Positions 1-14,100 of a stretch of 64,000 nucleotides of DNA are shown one piece after another (positions within the stretch are counted from its first letter, which is position 1; the number at the start of each line of letters is the position of its first letter). The notes below the pieces were generated by a model that worked only from the letters and a program-made list of their open reading frames with translations, did no database searches and was not told where the DNA came from. Position numbers and translations under genes: made by a program. This stretch comes from Diatrype stigma. Its lineage: Eukaryota; Ascomycota; Sordariomycetes; Xylariales; Diatrypaceae. The DNA lies in assembly GCA_022225965.2 (NCBI GenBank), contig JAKJXP020000086.1, forward strand, positions 1-64,000. Direction: 5' to 3'.

Positions 1-932
1 CCCCCCCTATTCTAACGACCAAACAAACTATTACTCCTGTAAGGAAAGGAAGTCTGCCAGAGAAGCCATGGATGATAGACATGATAGAGCATGATATTTT
101 CGGTGACTTATTTCGTGAGACTAGAGCATTTATGAGGCCTGCAGTATTTCCTCGTAATTAGCCTTCGTCTACCTATATAAAGGCCCTTAGAAGTTACAGT
201 TTCCCATTAATTTCATATCACTCCAGCATGGAATCATATTGCAACTTCCGCCAGCCTTTTCCTTTTCCTTTCTCTCTTTAGGAGTTCTAGTAACAGTGAA
301 GTAGTGAGCACCATATATATAGCTAGCCCAGGTATATTACCCCCCCCAAATCTTTGGACTCGACAGTGGAAAGGTGTTCGTTCGAGAATTCATAGAAATT
401 AACTCTTGGACATAATCATGGAATATACCGTTTCAGCATTGCTTGCAAGTTTATAGGTAGGAATCTAGATTTATGTTTCGGCTGGCGCTTGCTTGTACTA
501 TCCGTCCCTGCTCACTTCCCCCTTTTTCTACTTCCCGCTTTTCCCCTAGCCATCTATCTTTTTTTGCACACCCCCCAATCGCCAGATCAATCACAGATCA
601 CCGCCACCGCTACCAACCACGTCCACCATTGCCGCGATCACCACCTTCATTACATGGAGATGGGCCGCAGGGTGCGACCCTCTCATGGAAGAGGCTCCCA
701 GCCAACTTGCCCAATCCCAGCCCGGCCCAGTCCATTCCAGCCTAGGTAGCTCACCTCAACTCAGGAACACCATGCATTTTGTTTCTCTTCATTTTTCTTC
801 TTCATTTAATCGGCGTAAAACATGTTTCACTTTCTCACATCTCGATAATTAAACTACAAAAGCGGATGGGTTCGGTTCTAGTTCCAGTCCAGCCCAGCCC
901 AGCCCAGTCCGGTACAGATGAGCGAACGAAGC
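1..932. other. Intergenic/edge region, no gene supported
   Basis: No reading frame here resembles a protein; the overlapping frames near 473-750 are short, Pro/Ser-rich and lack codon structure. A C-run opens the window, and a CCCAG-type pentamer repeat lies at about 886-912, just past the COPA stop. It probably includes the COPA 3' untranslated region. Confidence 0.6.
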
Positions 933-3900
933 TCACGCGTATAGCTTCAGCCCACTACCGTGCTTTCCAACTTCGCAGACGTCACAGACGGCGCACACGG
1001 TACCCTTGTACTTGGTGTGGTACTTGGACCCGTCGAAGGCGCACTCCTCGTAGGGAGTGCCACTGTAGATGGGCGTGTGGCTAGCGGCGCAGACCTCAAA
1101 CTCGGCGAACTGGTCGTATTCGATCTCGACCGCGTCGTGCGGGTTGCGCTCGCACTGGGTCTTGGTTCTCTTGGCCTATTTTTCATCAAGGTTAGTTGGA
1201 TTTGTTTCATCATGTAGAGGGGAAACCGAATAGGCTGGGAAATATCAACAGCGTCTGGGCTAAACTTACAGCTTCAAGGAATCGGTTAGCTCCCCCGTTT
1301 GCTAGGATGCGGTTCGCAAAGCTCAACGCGGAGCTGTAATTCTTACTCCTGAACGCCAGGTTCATGGCATTCAGCAGTGCGAGTTGCCGGTGGGGCACCT
1401 CGATCTTGGGGATTGTGAAGTACGCTGAGAGTTCAAGACTTCGCTTCATCAACTCAGGATTTCCGTTGATAGCGTCTGGAGTGCCAAGCCGTCTCCGCGC
1501 CAGCTCAATCGACATGGCTACGGTATATTCACTGGCTGAGGCGATGAGCTTCTTGGCTTCCGCTACTTCAGACTCACTGGCCACCGCATTGACCAGTATA
1601 GCATGCAGGATGCCCTTGAAAATCCGGTAGCCATCATCCAATTTGTTAGACTTCATCGAATCGTATCCTTTCTGGAGATCGTTCGTAGCGAGGTACTCTA
1701 GATCTCGCGGGATGATAGGAAGGACTTTTCTAGGGTCCGTCTCATCCAGAGTTCGGCGAACGTAGTTGATGAGCGGTGGTAGGCCAGCAGAGGCGGGTAA
1801 GTATGTCTTTGTTGCTGAAGAGATCTCAAGGAAACGAGGTTTCAGAGGGGCGAAATTGACCGCGCCCACTTGTCGGTTCAGGAGGTTCATGGCTGATTCG
1901 AAAGACCCCCCAGCAATGTGATCTGCTGCTAAGGGCGAATTGCGTGCCCACAGGTCAGCTTCACTGCTGCCGGAGCCCGCAGCCTCGGGACTTTCCACGT
2001 TCACGAAGTCGCTGTCGGCCTCAGGAACGATATCCTCGCCCAGGTCCCATCCCGCCACGTCCTCATCCTCATCCTCATCCATAGTGACCTTGCGCTTAGA
2101 GGCCACCTCCTCCCCAGCTTCATCTTCTGCACCAAATCCGTTGGCAGCTGCCGCAGGCTCATCCTCAAGGCTTAGACCTTCTAGCTGACCGGCAAGCGCC
2201 TTTTCGAAGAATGACTGCGAAGTGGCCTTGGTCGGCCAGTTCGCCTTGTAGGTGGGCACAACGGGCTTCGGTGGAGTCAGAGGCTCTCCGAAACTGGGCA
2301 TATTCAATTGGTCTTCGGTGAGACCAGTCGCCTCCAATATAGACTGGCATTCTTCCTCCAGGCCGTGGGCTTTTGCGGTCAAATAAGCAAGAGGATCTGT
2401 AGCTAGTTAGTCAAAAGTTGCCGTCATAGAGCCTTACCAACTTACATAAATCTATGTCCTTGAACATCTGGATTCTGTCCTCAACCTCACCAAGGTATAG
2501 AGCGTTTTGGAATCTTGCAGTGAAATCACCTCTATGCTCTGCAATCTTGGCCATCCTTGCTAGCTTGGAGTGATCACCCGTCGCAAGATACAGGAAAGAG
2601 AGTTTATCGAACTGCTTCAGTTTCTGATATGCCATCTCGACGACCTGGTGATTGCCGTGTGCCAGAGCCTCGGCGCCCAACCTTGTGTAGAGCTTGGGTC
2701 GATCCAACTCCTTGGCTGTCTCCACGGCTACATCGAGGTTTCCACACTCGATAGCCAACTCGAATCGGGTCGCCGGATCTTGAACGAATTGCAATGCGAT
2801 CTCAGGGTATCCTTTCTTCTGCAGGTATGAAATGATGGATTGGCCGACAAGGCTGGAAGTACGGATAATGTGAAGCATCTCTTCGTAGTTTCGCTTGACC
2901 AGGGACAACTTGAAGCGATATTCGGTGGGGTCGATGTTGAGGATCTTTGGCTTGGCGGCCCGGTCAAGGCAGTATACGTTTCTACCCTTCACTCGCACAA
3001 GGTAGACGGTCTGGTCCAGGGTTCTGACGATACCGTTGTCACCATTCATGAGAGTATATTTGATGTGGTTGAGAGTGGAGTATAGCAAAACGCCGGCGTC
3101 ATCCCAACTTGCGCTCTTGATTCGGATGGTCTCGTGGAGGGTGCTGACTTGTTCTAACGACTTAGTCACGATGGTGACATTGTGCTTGCTCAAGAGGGCC
3201 GCATGAAGACCGTCGTTTGACCAGACGACATACTTGACACCGTTGACGGAGAGCTCGGCAATGCTCTTCTTTTGCTGGATATCGTAGAGGTGAACGGCAG
3301 TAGGGGTGATGATAAGCAGGTTGCCGGTTCCACCAAAGTAGATGTCAGTCGTTCCGATCGGCGGCTTGAAAGATCTCGCCGTGTTGTTAGACAGGTCCTT
3401 GATATCGACGGTTTGCGAGGCGGTGTTGAGGACGGCGAATCGGTTTCGGGCAACGAAGATTGCTGAGTTTCCCTGACCGCGCTTCGAATCGGTAGCATCC
3501 AATGCGCCAGATCCATCTCGGGGAAGGTTAATGAGCTCGTAAGAGCCACCATCTGAAGGAGATGTAACGAGGATCGATCGCTCAGCTGGGTTATACGACA
3601 AGGTTCGTGGAGGAATCCAGGCACTACCCAGTCGCTTCAGGGACAACAGCGTGGGGCTCTCCGTGTTCTTCTGGAAGTCAAATGAGCGCACATGCTTCTC
3701 CTTGGTAATGAAGAAGAGGGCATTCTGGTGGACAGTGGAGGCTGGACGTTCTCTTTCGAGCTTGAAAACCATGACGCCATTATCGTGACCGGCAGCGAAG
3801 AGGTTGATTTCGGGATGCGCCGCAATGACCCAGAATCGATCGTTCTCCCTCTTGAAGGACTGGACAGCTGTGCGCTTTTGCAGATCCCACACACGGATCG

Positions 3901-5054
3901 TCTTGTCTTCGCCGCAGGAGAGGATCAGGTCTTGATGAGGGTGGAACAAACATCCGGATGCGTTCTGGAAATGCCCCCTGCATGTGTCAACTTCCCAGGC
4001 CTTCGTTTCGCTGAAGCGCCATAACTTTACGAGGCGGTCGTCGCCAGCCGATACGATATGGGGAGCAGTCGGGTGGAAGGCGACCCAGTTGACGCCTCGA
4101 TCGTGACCCTCCAGCACAAACTTGACGACCGCGTCTGTATTACCGAACATGTCGGCCTGTTGTGCGTTGGATCGAGCGACCTGGTCTTCGAAAGACATGG
4201 ACGTCGGGGCTGAGTGCTTCTTTCGGAGACCTGAGATATCCCAGACACGGACGGACTGATCGAGGGAGGCGGATACAACCAAATCGTCCTTGGGGTGGAA
4301 CTGGGCGCACATAACATAGTGGTTATGGCCCGTCATGGTGCAAACTAGACTTCAGGTCAGCCCCTATTACTGTCGCATAACCAACCCCCCTTTTCGCTAT
4401 ATTCATCATACTTAGCGAGCGGTTTTGCCAGTTCCATATCCGAATAGTTTGGTCGTCGGAGCATGAGATAATCCATGGCAATTCATGGTGGAAGAAAACC
4501 GTTCGAACGTAATCCAAGTGCCCGTTTAATGTGAAGAGACATCTCCTCGTCTGGTAGGACCAGACCTTGATCTTATAGTCGTCGCCTCCAGATACGAATA
4601 GGGGCTGGGTCTTGTGGAAATCTATGCCTCGGACAGGCCCGTCGTGCTCTTCGAATCGGTCAATGAGGGTGCCCATGCGGTAATCCCACAGCTGGATAGT
4701 GGAGGAATGGAGGGATACGAGAATCCATGGCCTAGAGGGGTGGGAAGGAAGGTTAGCCACATTGTTGACAAGCTGTGAGTAAGACTGTATAAGGCTAAGT
4801 AGGTAGCTATGTTATGAAAATGTATATAGTGAAGCTGAAACACGGACCTTTTTGGATGGAAGGCAATGCCCTTCGCCCGCGAAGACTTGGACTCGAACTA
4901 TAGGAGGGGAACATCAGCGGACTGCTCGAATGGCGCAACAAGGCATATATAGGCAGGGAGGGCATGGGACACATCGCCATGCCAATGAGCCCCGAGCCCA
5001 ACCCAGATAGAGGGATGTATGTACCTTGGTCAACATCCCGGAAGAGGCCTGCAT
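933..5054 (-). CDS. COPA: Coatomer subunit alpha (alpha-COP)
   Basis: Alpha subunit of the COPI coat, which drives retrograde Golgi-to-ER transport; it acts in the B-subcomplex with beta'- and epsilon-COP. Six exons join in phase: 5054-5025, 4897-4848, 4731-4412, 4344-2446, 2396-1270 and 1175-933, giving about 1222 residues, close to the roughly 1200 usual for the family. The first exon codes only [10 protein letters not shown], the expected N-terminus. Residues 1-300 form WD40 repeats ([20 protein letters not shown], then [12 protein letters not shown]); a second propeller and an alpha-solenoid follow, and the COPI C-terminal domain closes the protein. Acidic linkers rich in Asp/Glu lie around 2040-2100. 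Single-copy housekeeping gene, intact. Identity is certain; the tiny first exons are inferred from family similarity and splice signals. Confidence 0.97.
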
Positions 5055-6394
5055 CTTGATAGACAATTAGGGAAGAGGCAGTAGAAAGCCCCTCTGCTTG
5101 GGGGCCGTGAGCTCGGGTTTGAATTGAATTACTGAGGATCGTCTACAATCAACGGTATGGGGAAAGATGGTAGATCATGGGTAGGGGGAATGGAGCTGGA
5201 GACCGTTCCAATGCGAAGAGGTGGCCAGTGAGGCTCGGTAGGTATCGTCTTGTGTATGTAGCGTGTAGTGTGCAATGTGTGGTGTGTAATGTGTGGTCGG
5301 GCGTTATGGTGTTAGTCGTGGTCGGTATTAGAGATGCAGAGCCTCCTGTTGCTGTCCTTTCCACTTTCCAAGCAATGAGCATCCCACAAGTTCCCAGGCT
5401 CGTCAATCAATCGGTCAACGCAACGCAATTCGTGGCCCCAAAAGTAGCTTAGGTAAGGTTGTAAAAGTGACGGTAGGCAGGCACCTAAGATTGTGCTTCA
5501 AGGCTCAAAGTTGCCCAGCGTGGCCTGAATCCCTCCTGGCAAGAACTATTCTTCCGACTTCCGGGCGGTCTAGCTTTGAACCAGCCCCTGATTCGGAAAG
5601 CCTAGCGACCTTGGAGGGTCCTAGGCTGCTACATGTAGGTAGGCTGGAGCTTATCGCACGCTAACTAGTAAGATAAATGGATAATGTATTGTATATACGA
5701 CATACAGCCGCCGCTACCTTTTGTATTTTACCTGGCCGTCTGGCTAGTCTTCGGAGCTATCAGATGGTTGATGCCTTCTGATTGGCTCAGAACCGTCCAA
5801 GTCCCCTTTAAAAAAGAAGATGTGTCCAATTGCTGTCGCATTCCATTACCAGGTCACTGCCAATGGACGTACACAGGTACACTACATACATACATACGTA
5901 CCTACCTACCTAGGTAGTATGAACTCATAGAGCTTCCTTCAGCTGTATGGATGCAAGTCCCGACTTTATATTCCCGGCATATAAGAGAGACCACTTGTCA
6001 CATACTTAACCGTGAGATCGCGAGCCATTGGGAACCGGGAATATGCAGAAGGACAAGCTGACGAGATGTATGCCTGAGGAGACTTGATATTATTCCAATT
6101 GTTCCAGAATTTTCTCCATTTTCTCTATCTTGTTCCCGCCCTGCCACATTATCTATAAGTTCCACTTGTCTCAATGAGAAATGACATTGTAGCCTCGACC
6201 GTCCAAAGCTTCCTCAAGCTTTCTTCTAGGGATCTTCCCACACCCCCTTGTTTCTTGAATAAAGTATAAGGCTGGGTGTGAAACTTATTGTTGTTGGCGC
6301 ATTTACCTAGCGCCTAGCTAGCAACGATATCGTGAGGCCAGGAATTTGTGATCCCGCATAGACGGACACCTGGTCCATCTATGTTCTCACCATC
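5055..6394. other. Divergent promoter region between COPA and UGGT
   Basis: The two genes are transcribed away from each other from this 1.3 kb stretch. It holds a TACATACA/CCTACC microsatellite at about 5883-5916, ending in the palindrome TACCTAGGTA (5907-5916). No credible coding frame is seen. An upstream ATG at 6381 is followed at once by a stop, so it is only a minimal upstream ORF just before the UGGT start at 6395. Confidence 0.6.
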
Positions 6395-9300
6395 ATGATA
6401 TCACTTCTTCGATTGCCCGGTGGCCTGGTTGCCACACTTCTGGGCTCTATCTGTCTACACTCCAGCTATGTTGGTGCTGGGCCTGCCGTCAATGTGGCTA
6501 TGAAAGCCTCTTTCCCAGAGCCTCCTTACCTAGTTGAGCTATTGTAAGTGCTCATATATCATACGTATCATCTAGCCTAGCGAAGTAGCTAAGTGTCGTC
6601 CAGAGAGACTGCAGCCGGCGAGAATGCCTCCTCGTACTTCCCTCTCCTCGATCGAATCGCGGATGGTGTCTTCGCGGACACCACTACGGACAAAGATTTA
6701 TACGAGAAGTTCCTTGAGGTTCTGCAGAAGGACGGCCATATCTCAAGCCCTGATGCTTTGTCAACCTTCAAATTCGCCCTCTCCCTGAGGGCCGCAGCCC
6801 CGAGAGTGGAGGCCCACTACCAGTACTACGATACCGCCGCCGAACCATCGATACATCAGTTGAAGGAGAAATGCCCCGAATGGATACTGCTGAATGGACA
6901 GCAATACTGCACTCCGTCTCTGGATGGATCAGGTGTCAGTGTTGCGGCAGATTCGTAGGTTTCACTCTACGCAGCTTTCAGTCGCTTGAAACTTATTGGT
7001 AGCAGTCAACCACACAAGCTTCCGTTTGATCGGATTCTAGGTTCAGATGCTCCTGAAGCTATCCTGTACGCGGATATCACCAAACCCGAGTTCAGCGCTT
7101 TCCATAAGCTCCTGGCCGAGAAGGCAAAGAAAGGAGATGTAACGTACCGTCTACGATATCGCACCGATAAAAGGGGCGAGCTAGCACCGCTACCGGTCAG
7201 CGGGTACGGAGTTGAGCTCCAACTAAAGCGAACTGACTATATCGTGATCGATGACCGTGATGCTGAGGATCAGGCAGAGGGAGACAAACCTCAGGATGCT
7301 GCGCCTACCGAAGTCAATTTGGACGAAGAGGAGGAAGTCACCGATTTGAAGCCGCTTTCGAGTTCTGAACTAGCAGGCTTAGGTCTAAAGGCCGGGTCCT
7401 TCATCATGCAGAGCGAAACCCCCTTTCAAACGTTGATCAAACTCACCCAGGACTTCCCCAAGTTTTCGACGTCTATCGCCACTCACAATGTTTCTGAGGA
7501 ATTCACTAAAGAGCATCGCCACAACCGGGCAGGCAGGGTCTTTCCCGGCCTGAATGTTCTTTTCATGAATGGCGTGCAATTGATGGAGCGGCAGATTGAC
7601 CCTTTCAATCTTGTTGACAGTATACGACGGGAAAGGAAGTTGATCAAAGGGGTGACCGATTTAGGCTTGACTGGCCAAGAAGCTGTTGCACTTCTTGGAA
7701 ACCGTGAGGTTACCCTTGCCAAAGCTACCGATGAGACTCCGCGATTTGATTGGCGGGATGAGATTGAAGATGGCCAAGTGATTGTCTGGCTCAATAACGT
7801 CGAAAAGGACAAACGATACTCCAGCTACCCGAAGACCATCAGAGCACTCATGCAAATGACGTATCCTGGCCAGATCCCCCCTATTGCAAAGGATGTCTTC
7901 AATGTGATTATTCCCGTTGACTTCAGCAATCTGGATGATCTGTCTATGATCACTGAACAAATTCAAGCTTTCATAAAGCGTCAGCTCCCTATTCGATTTG
8001 GCTTAGTTCCCATCGCTACAACCAAGGCAGCCGAAGATCAAGCCAAGGTTGTCTACCATCTCCTCGAGAACTATGGACTCGGGAGCTTAATGTCTTACTT
8101 AGAATCTTGCCAAATAGACAAGACCGTGTCGGAACCCAATCAAGCCAAGTTCGACGGTGCGATTAAGGACCGTACACCTCGTTCAGAGGCAACGCCGCTT
8201 CCTTTCAAGGAAGTACTCGAGTCAGAGCATCATGTTAAACAGGTCGAGCTCGCCAAACATTGGGCTGAAAGATTAGGTGCGGATACTGCTGTACCTCCAG
8301 TTTTTCTGAACGGAATGGCCATTCCTCGATCCGACGGCTGGATCAAGGCTATGAGCATGAAAATTGGAACCGACTTGCAGACGGTTCAGCAGGGGATTTA
8401 TGCGGGCATCGTTGACGATGATATGTGGATTCCCAGTATCTTCCTAGAGGGCGCCGCAAGCCGACGCAACATCTACATATTTCCAGACGCGGAAATGCCC
8501 CTTTCGGTCTTGGACGTAAACCAGTTTTCTGGCGAGCACGCCGATTTGTTCACTCGTGTTCCGGTCATCGAAGAAAGCAAAGACACCGACAAGGAAACCT
8601 GGGCTACACTCACTCTGGTTGCGGATTTGAGCAGCACGGAAGGGCTACAATTTCTACAAGCAGCCCTTGCTTTCCGTCGTAACAACCCTGGCGTCCGCCT
8701 CGATATCGTGAACAATCCCCTAGAACCCACGAGGGCCTATGAGATCAACACGATCCTGAGAAAAGATGTAGAGAAGCTTCTTGAAGTTGAAAACCTAGAG
8801 ACCCTACAAGTTCTAGTTTCTGGTGATGCTACGGGCGAAGATGACGGCTATAATCTTGCATTGTCTCGATTCTTGACTGCTCATGCGTTTAAGTCTGGTG
8901 ACCAGTTGATCATCCTTAACGGACGAGTCGTCGGCCCTATCGCGCCATCGCTTCCTTTCAAGGAGGAAGACTTCCAGCTACTCTTCGACTTTGAGCAGGC
9001 GACTCGAATACTCCCCGTCTATAAAGCGGCTGAAGCCTTGGGATTATCGGACAAGATCTCCGATCCTATCGCTGCAGCAAAGCTTACATCGGTCACTGCT
9101 CTGTCAACTATATCTGACCTTCCCGATGGAATTTTCGAATCTGCGCCTACGTTGAGGACCGATATGTTTAACGAATGGAACACAACGTACACATCATTTG
9201 ATGTTGGTGATGCTTCTACTGCCAGCATACACTTCGTTGCGGCTCTTAACCCTACCAGTGAAATTGGCCAGAGATGGGCCCCAATACTAAAGGTCTTGTC

Positions 9301-11110
9301 AGAGCTTGAGGGTGTCCATATGCGCGTCTTCCTAAACCCTAGAGAAAGGATAGAGGAACTACCCATCAAGCGATTCTATCGCTACGTTTTGGATTCAGCG
9401 CCCTCCTTTGACGAGAATGAGAAGGTCCGTTCTCTAGGCGCGACCTTCAAAGGCCTACCTTCCGAGGCTCTTCTCAACCTTGGCTTAGATGTGGGACCTG
9501 CCTGGCTTGTCGCGCCGAAAGAATCTGTGCATGACTTGGACAACCTCAAATTGAGCTGGATCAAATCAGACGTCGATGCTATTTACGAGCTCGAACATAT
9601 CCTCATCGAGGGCCACTCCCGAGAAGGCAAGGCACCACCTCGAGGTGTGCAACTGCTACTCGGTACAGAGCGCGATCCTCACTTCGCAGATACTATCATA
9701 ATGGCCAATATTGGCTACTTCCAGTTTAAGGCCAACCCTGGGTACTACAGCATCCAACTCAAAGAAGGGCGAAGTTCGGAGATCTTTGACATCATCAGTG
9801 TTGGCGCCAAGGGCTATAATGCTGTGCCGGGCGATGAGGGTACTGAGGTTGCCCTCATGAGCTTCCAAGGCACAACACTGTATCCCAGACTCAAGCGGAA
9901 GCCTGGGAAGGAAGAGGAAGATGTCCTCGAAGAAAGCGATTCTCAAGGCGCGGGAGATATTATTTCCCGCGGTCTGAAGTTCGCTGAGGGGCTCCTCGGA
10001 GGCTCTAAGCAGAAAGGCCTATCGCCTTCTGCCCAGGAGCATGCCGAGATCAACATTTTCTCCGTTGCTAGCGGTCACCTGTACGAGCGCATGCTAAACA
10101 TCATGATGATTTCGGTCATGAAGCACACCAACCATACGGTTAAGTTCTGGTTCATCGAGCAGTTCCTCTCGCCATCCTTCAAGGAGTTCATCCCGCACCT
10201 CGCGGCCGAGTACGGGTTCAAGTATGAGATGGTGACATACAAGTGGCCGCACTGGCTGCGGCACCAGACGGAGAAGCAGCGCGAGATCTGGGGCTACAAG
10301 ATCCTCTTCCTGGACGTGCTCTTCCCGCTCTCGCTCGACAAGGTCATCTTCGTCGACGCGGACCAGATCGTGCGGACCGACATGATGGACCTGGTCCACC
10401 ACGACCTCGAGGGCAAGCCGTACGGGTTCACGCCCATGTGCGACTCGCGCACCGAGATGGAGGGGTTCCGGTTCTGGAAGCAGGGGTACTGGGCTAATTA
10501 CCTACGTGGACTTCCCTACCACATCTCGGCGCTGTACGTGGTGGATCTCCGCCGGTTCCGCGAGCTCGCCGCCGGAGACCGCCTGCGCCAGCACTACCAC
10601 TCGCTCTCGGCCGACCCAGCCTCGTTGTCCAACCTCGACCAGGACCTGCCCAACCACATGCAGTTCAACATCCCCATCCACAGCCTGCCCCAGAACTGGC
10701 TGTGGTGCGAGACTTGGTGCAGCGACGAGAGCTTTGTCGAAGCCCGCACCATCGACCTCTGCAACAACCCCCAGACCAAGGAGCCCAAGCTCGATCGCGC
10801 CCGCCGCCAGGTCCCCGAGTGGACTGCCTACGACGAGGAGATCGCCGCCCTGCACCGTAGGGTCAAGGGGCTCCCCGGCAACGGCAACAGCAACAACAAC
10901 GCTGTTGAGGGGAAGAAGGGAAGTGATGGCGAGGATGCCGGACCTGAGATCTTTGTTGCGGGAGAGAAGCGTGGGCAGAAGGTGCTGGGTGGCAATGGTG
11001 GTAAGGGGGAGGAAGGTGGAGAAGCGGCGCAGAAGAATACGAAGAGTAGGACGCTCGAGGAAGAGAAGCCGGAATCTACGCAGAGCCAGGGCGGGAAGGA
11101 CGAGCTATGA
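6395..11110 (+). CDS. UDP-glucose:glycoprotein glucosyltransferase (ER folding sensor)
   Basis: UGGT re-glucosylates N-glycans of misfolded glycoproteins in the ER lumen so that calnexin can rebind them. Three exons (6395-6543, 6604-6932, 6975-11110) give about 1537 residues, normal for the family. The N-terminus is a signal peptide (MISLLRLPGGLVATLLGS). The long middle part matches the thioredoxin-like domains and beta-sandwiches. The GT24 catalytic domain starts near residue 1190, with the metal-binding DxD in FVDADQIVRTD and the family signature NLDQDLPNHMQFNIPIHSLP. The protein ends in KDEL, an ER retrieval signal, after a Gly/Asn/Glu/Lys-rich tail. The short intron at 6933-6974 is the least certain junction (G|CT codon, phase fits). 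From about 10,140 onward the coding sequence is visibly more GC-rich than the part before it. Confidence 0.97.
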
Positions 11111-14100
11111 TCAGATCACGCCTTGTTTGCTAAGGTGGACGCATATAGAATAGAACAGATGAAGATTTCTTCCGATTATTGCACCCCTCCCATCCCCGTC
11201 TTCTCGTGTTGGTTACTTGGATTTGTCAGTGCCCCTGGATGAGAAGGTTGGTTAGGCCACAACTATCGCTGAACCTACTCACTATCCATCCCGTTCCTTT
11301 CCTCGCGGCGGCTAGATATTGCCCACCCACGTGCGTGCGTACGTACGACAAACCTCAAAACAGCAACTCCTGGCCTGGGATCTTTTGGACTCGACCGACC
11401 AGTCCCACCGCGGTTTGCGCGCGTAACACCACACGAGATCGGGTCGACCGGCGGTCGCCAGATATACAGATAGCAGAAGAACACCTTGTTGTTTCGTGTT
11501 AGGTAGTTTCGTTCTGTCATGGTTCTCTTCTCAACGAACCAGCCAACCAACCAGCGAAACCCCTCACGCGACCAGATCAGGTCAGGTCAGGTCAAGTCAG
11601 GCCCTGGCTAGGGAGGGAGGGCTTTCAACAGCGCAACAACGGTCGAAGCTTCTTCTCATTAGGAAGGAAGAAAGAAAGCTTATAATAGAAGCAGCATGTG
11701 CCGTAGTTCCCGTTAAGCGCGGCCCGCCTGCTGCGCGCAAATGGATGCGTATAACCGTAGTGCATTTCCCTTGGCATCGATGTCCTTGAGACTACGTGAT
11801 ACTACGTGGAGGAGGAGGGCCATCCCATCCTGTACACATCATATCCACTGAATGCTTTTGACAAGCAGCGATCAAAGCTTGAATGTGCTCTCTTGATCTC
11901 TCCACCTCTCTCTTTCTTGTCCCTTCCTCCACCAGAACTACTACCGATGCCGCCTGACGACAGCCAAAAACCCTCACGAACAGGGTATCCCAATGCCGTG
12001 TCGTATTCTCGGCGGCACTCTCTCTTTTTCTCCGGGGCGCTTCTGTCTTGGCACACAGCAGTTGCGAGTGCGTGTGCATTCGCGAGTGCGCACTCGGAAT
12101 TAAGTCTTGTTTTCGGATGCAAAAGAACCTCGCTGCAGGGGGCAGAGCTCTTGGCTATTGCTTGCTTCGTACGCTGGACCAGAATAGTAAGCTGTGACTT
12201 GGCTTGCTGGCTTTCTTGCTACTGCTGATAAATCGCGGTACGTTCATCCTCGAAGAAACACTGGATGGGGATTGCAGCGAATGAGAGATATCCTTCATCA
12301 TGGTCGCACCTAACTAGCGAATGCAGGGCAGCATCATTTTCTAGAATCATTTTACGTATTCACCACGAGGTCTGCTTTTAATGTCTTGCTGTCATCACTT
12401 AATCAGGAGGCCGAGTAGTCAAGGAGATTCCACCACTCTCGTCTGAAATGCTTATCGCCGTTGTCGATCTGCTTCATTATAGTTACCCTCGAAGTTACAC
12501 TTGCTTACTTAGACTCATATCATCTATCAGTCATTCTCTCAACTACTGTCGTCTAAGGATATAACGAAGCAAAGAACGATCAGGTCAGTGAAACCTGGCG
12601 TCGCGTGACGCAAGATTTCGTCACTAGGCGCCATCCATCCAACCCTCGTCTGATGCCCAGGGCAGGGGAAGAGGAGGGTATACAGCGCAGCCAGCATGTA
12701 GAGTAAGCCCTTGCTTGAGCAGCGCCCGCCCCGCCTTGCCCTGGTAAAGCAAGGCGTCAAAGGCGTCAACGGTGCCATCCGCAATCCAATCCTTGCTGAC
12801 CTTTACTTAAGTTACCTATCATCGCCCAACCCGCACGGCAGAGTAGCAGTCGCAGTCCGGGCTTGTCTGGCGCGCCAAGACGTTACATTGAAGGGAACAA
12901 GCTATCATCGCCCCACCCCTGAATTCTGCTTTGAGCTCAGGGTGCCACCCTGACAGCCAGCCAGCTAGCATAGTTAGCCAGTTACCACTTAGTGAGTAGC
13001 CCGGACTATACATATCTTACATGCATAGCTATGCAAATACCTGGGTCGGGGGTAAAGTGGGCAAGCGGGGAGCCCTTGACCGACCTCGGGCGTGTTTACT
13101 TGTGCCTCGACACAAGGATGGGAGAGGCTTAACGATGTATACTTGTTGTGATGCTTATGCGTAGCCCTCCGAGGACGCCGACCCACAAGGTAGACACAAA
13201 AAGACCCTGCTTGCGCCGGAGTCTCGGCCGGTTGGGAGGGTAAGCCATCTACCGATCCCTCGAGCGGACGGGTCACCGCCCTCTTGTCGACTGCCGTGAT
13301 GACCAAGACCACATAGCGTGGGAGAGAGCATCCTCATCCCGCGCCGTTGCCGGTAGTGCTAGTGGCCGTGTACAAAGATGACGGTGTGTGTGCCTGCGCT
13401 CTTTGTTAGCGTCGGCAGTCTAGAAGACCCATGAGGGAGATCAGTCATCTCCAAGCAAAGTAGTCCTAGCTCCGTCGTGGACAACTGGATGTGGGAGATA
13501 TCAGTTGGAGGAGGCTTGATTGATAAGGCGTTCCCGGGGTGAGCACTGGCTGGCAGCATCGCGAGCCGGGGTCTTCATATGTACGTAAGAAGTAGCACTG
13601 CGACGCTGGCAGGGCCAAACCAAACACAACACAGCTGTATATCGACGATAATATCGAGGATAAGCAGATGGCCGTAAGCGGATCTACGAGATGCAATGTT
13701 TGGTTTAGAACCCACACCTGCTTGCCAACCGGGAGTTTTCTGAACCTATCGAACCTCTCTATTCGCTTCGTAGAAAGGAACCCTCCACGTTACCTCGTTG
13801 GGGACCATTACTTATTAGCTGAGCATTACAGGACGAGGTTGATGCTCACTACGTTACCTCCCCTTATGAACGATTCAACAAGCTTCCTGTAGAAGCTCCT
13901 GTAGCCGCTGTGAATCATTTTTGATGCCCCCGGTCCTCAAGAATGCCTTGTGCTTTCTATCGGCGGTTTTCGGACTTCCAGGCCTCACGGCGGCTGGGTA
14001 TAGATGGATACCTTGATATCCAGAGATTACTAACTACTAATAGGTAAAATGATAAACATGCTGATCCGGCACCTTACCGAAACCTTACCCGACTGACTAC

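Noticed and set aside
11806..12228. 140-codon open frame on the plus strand
   Set aside because: Overlaps minus-strand frames of similar length, has no domain or plausible N-terminus, and lies in a repeat-bearing gap; judged chance.
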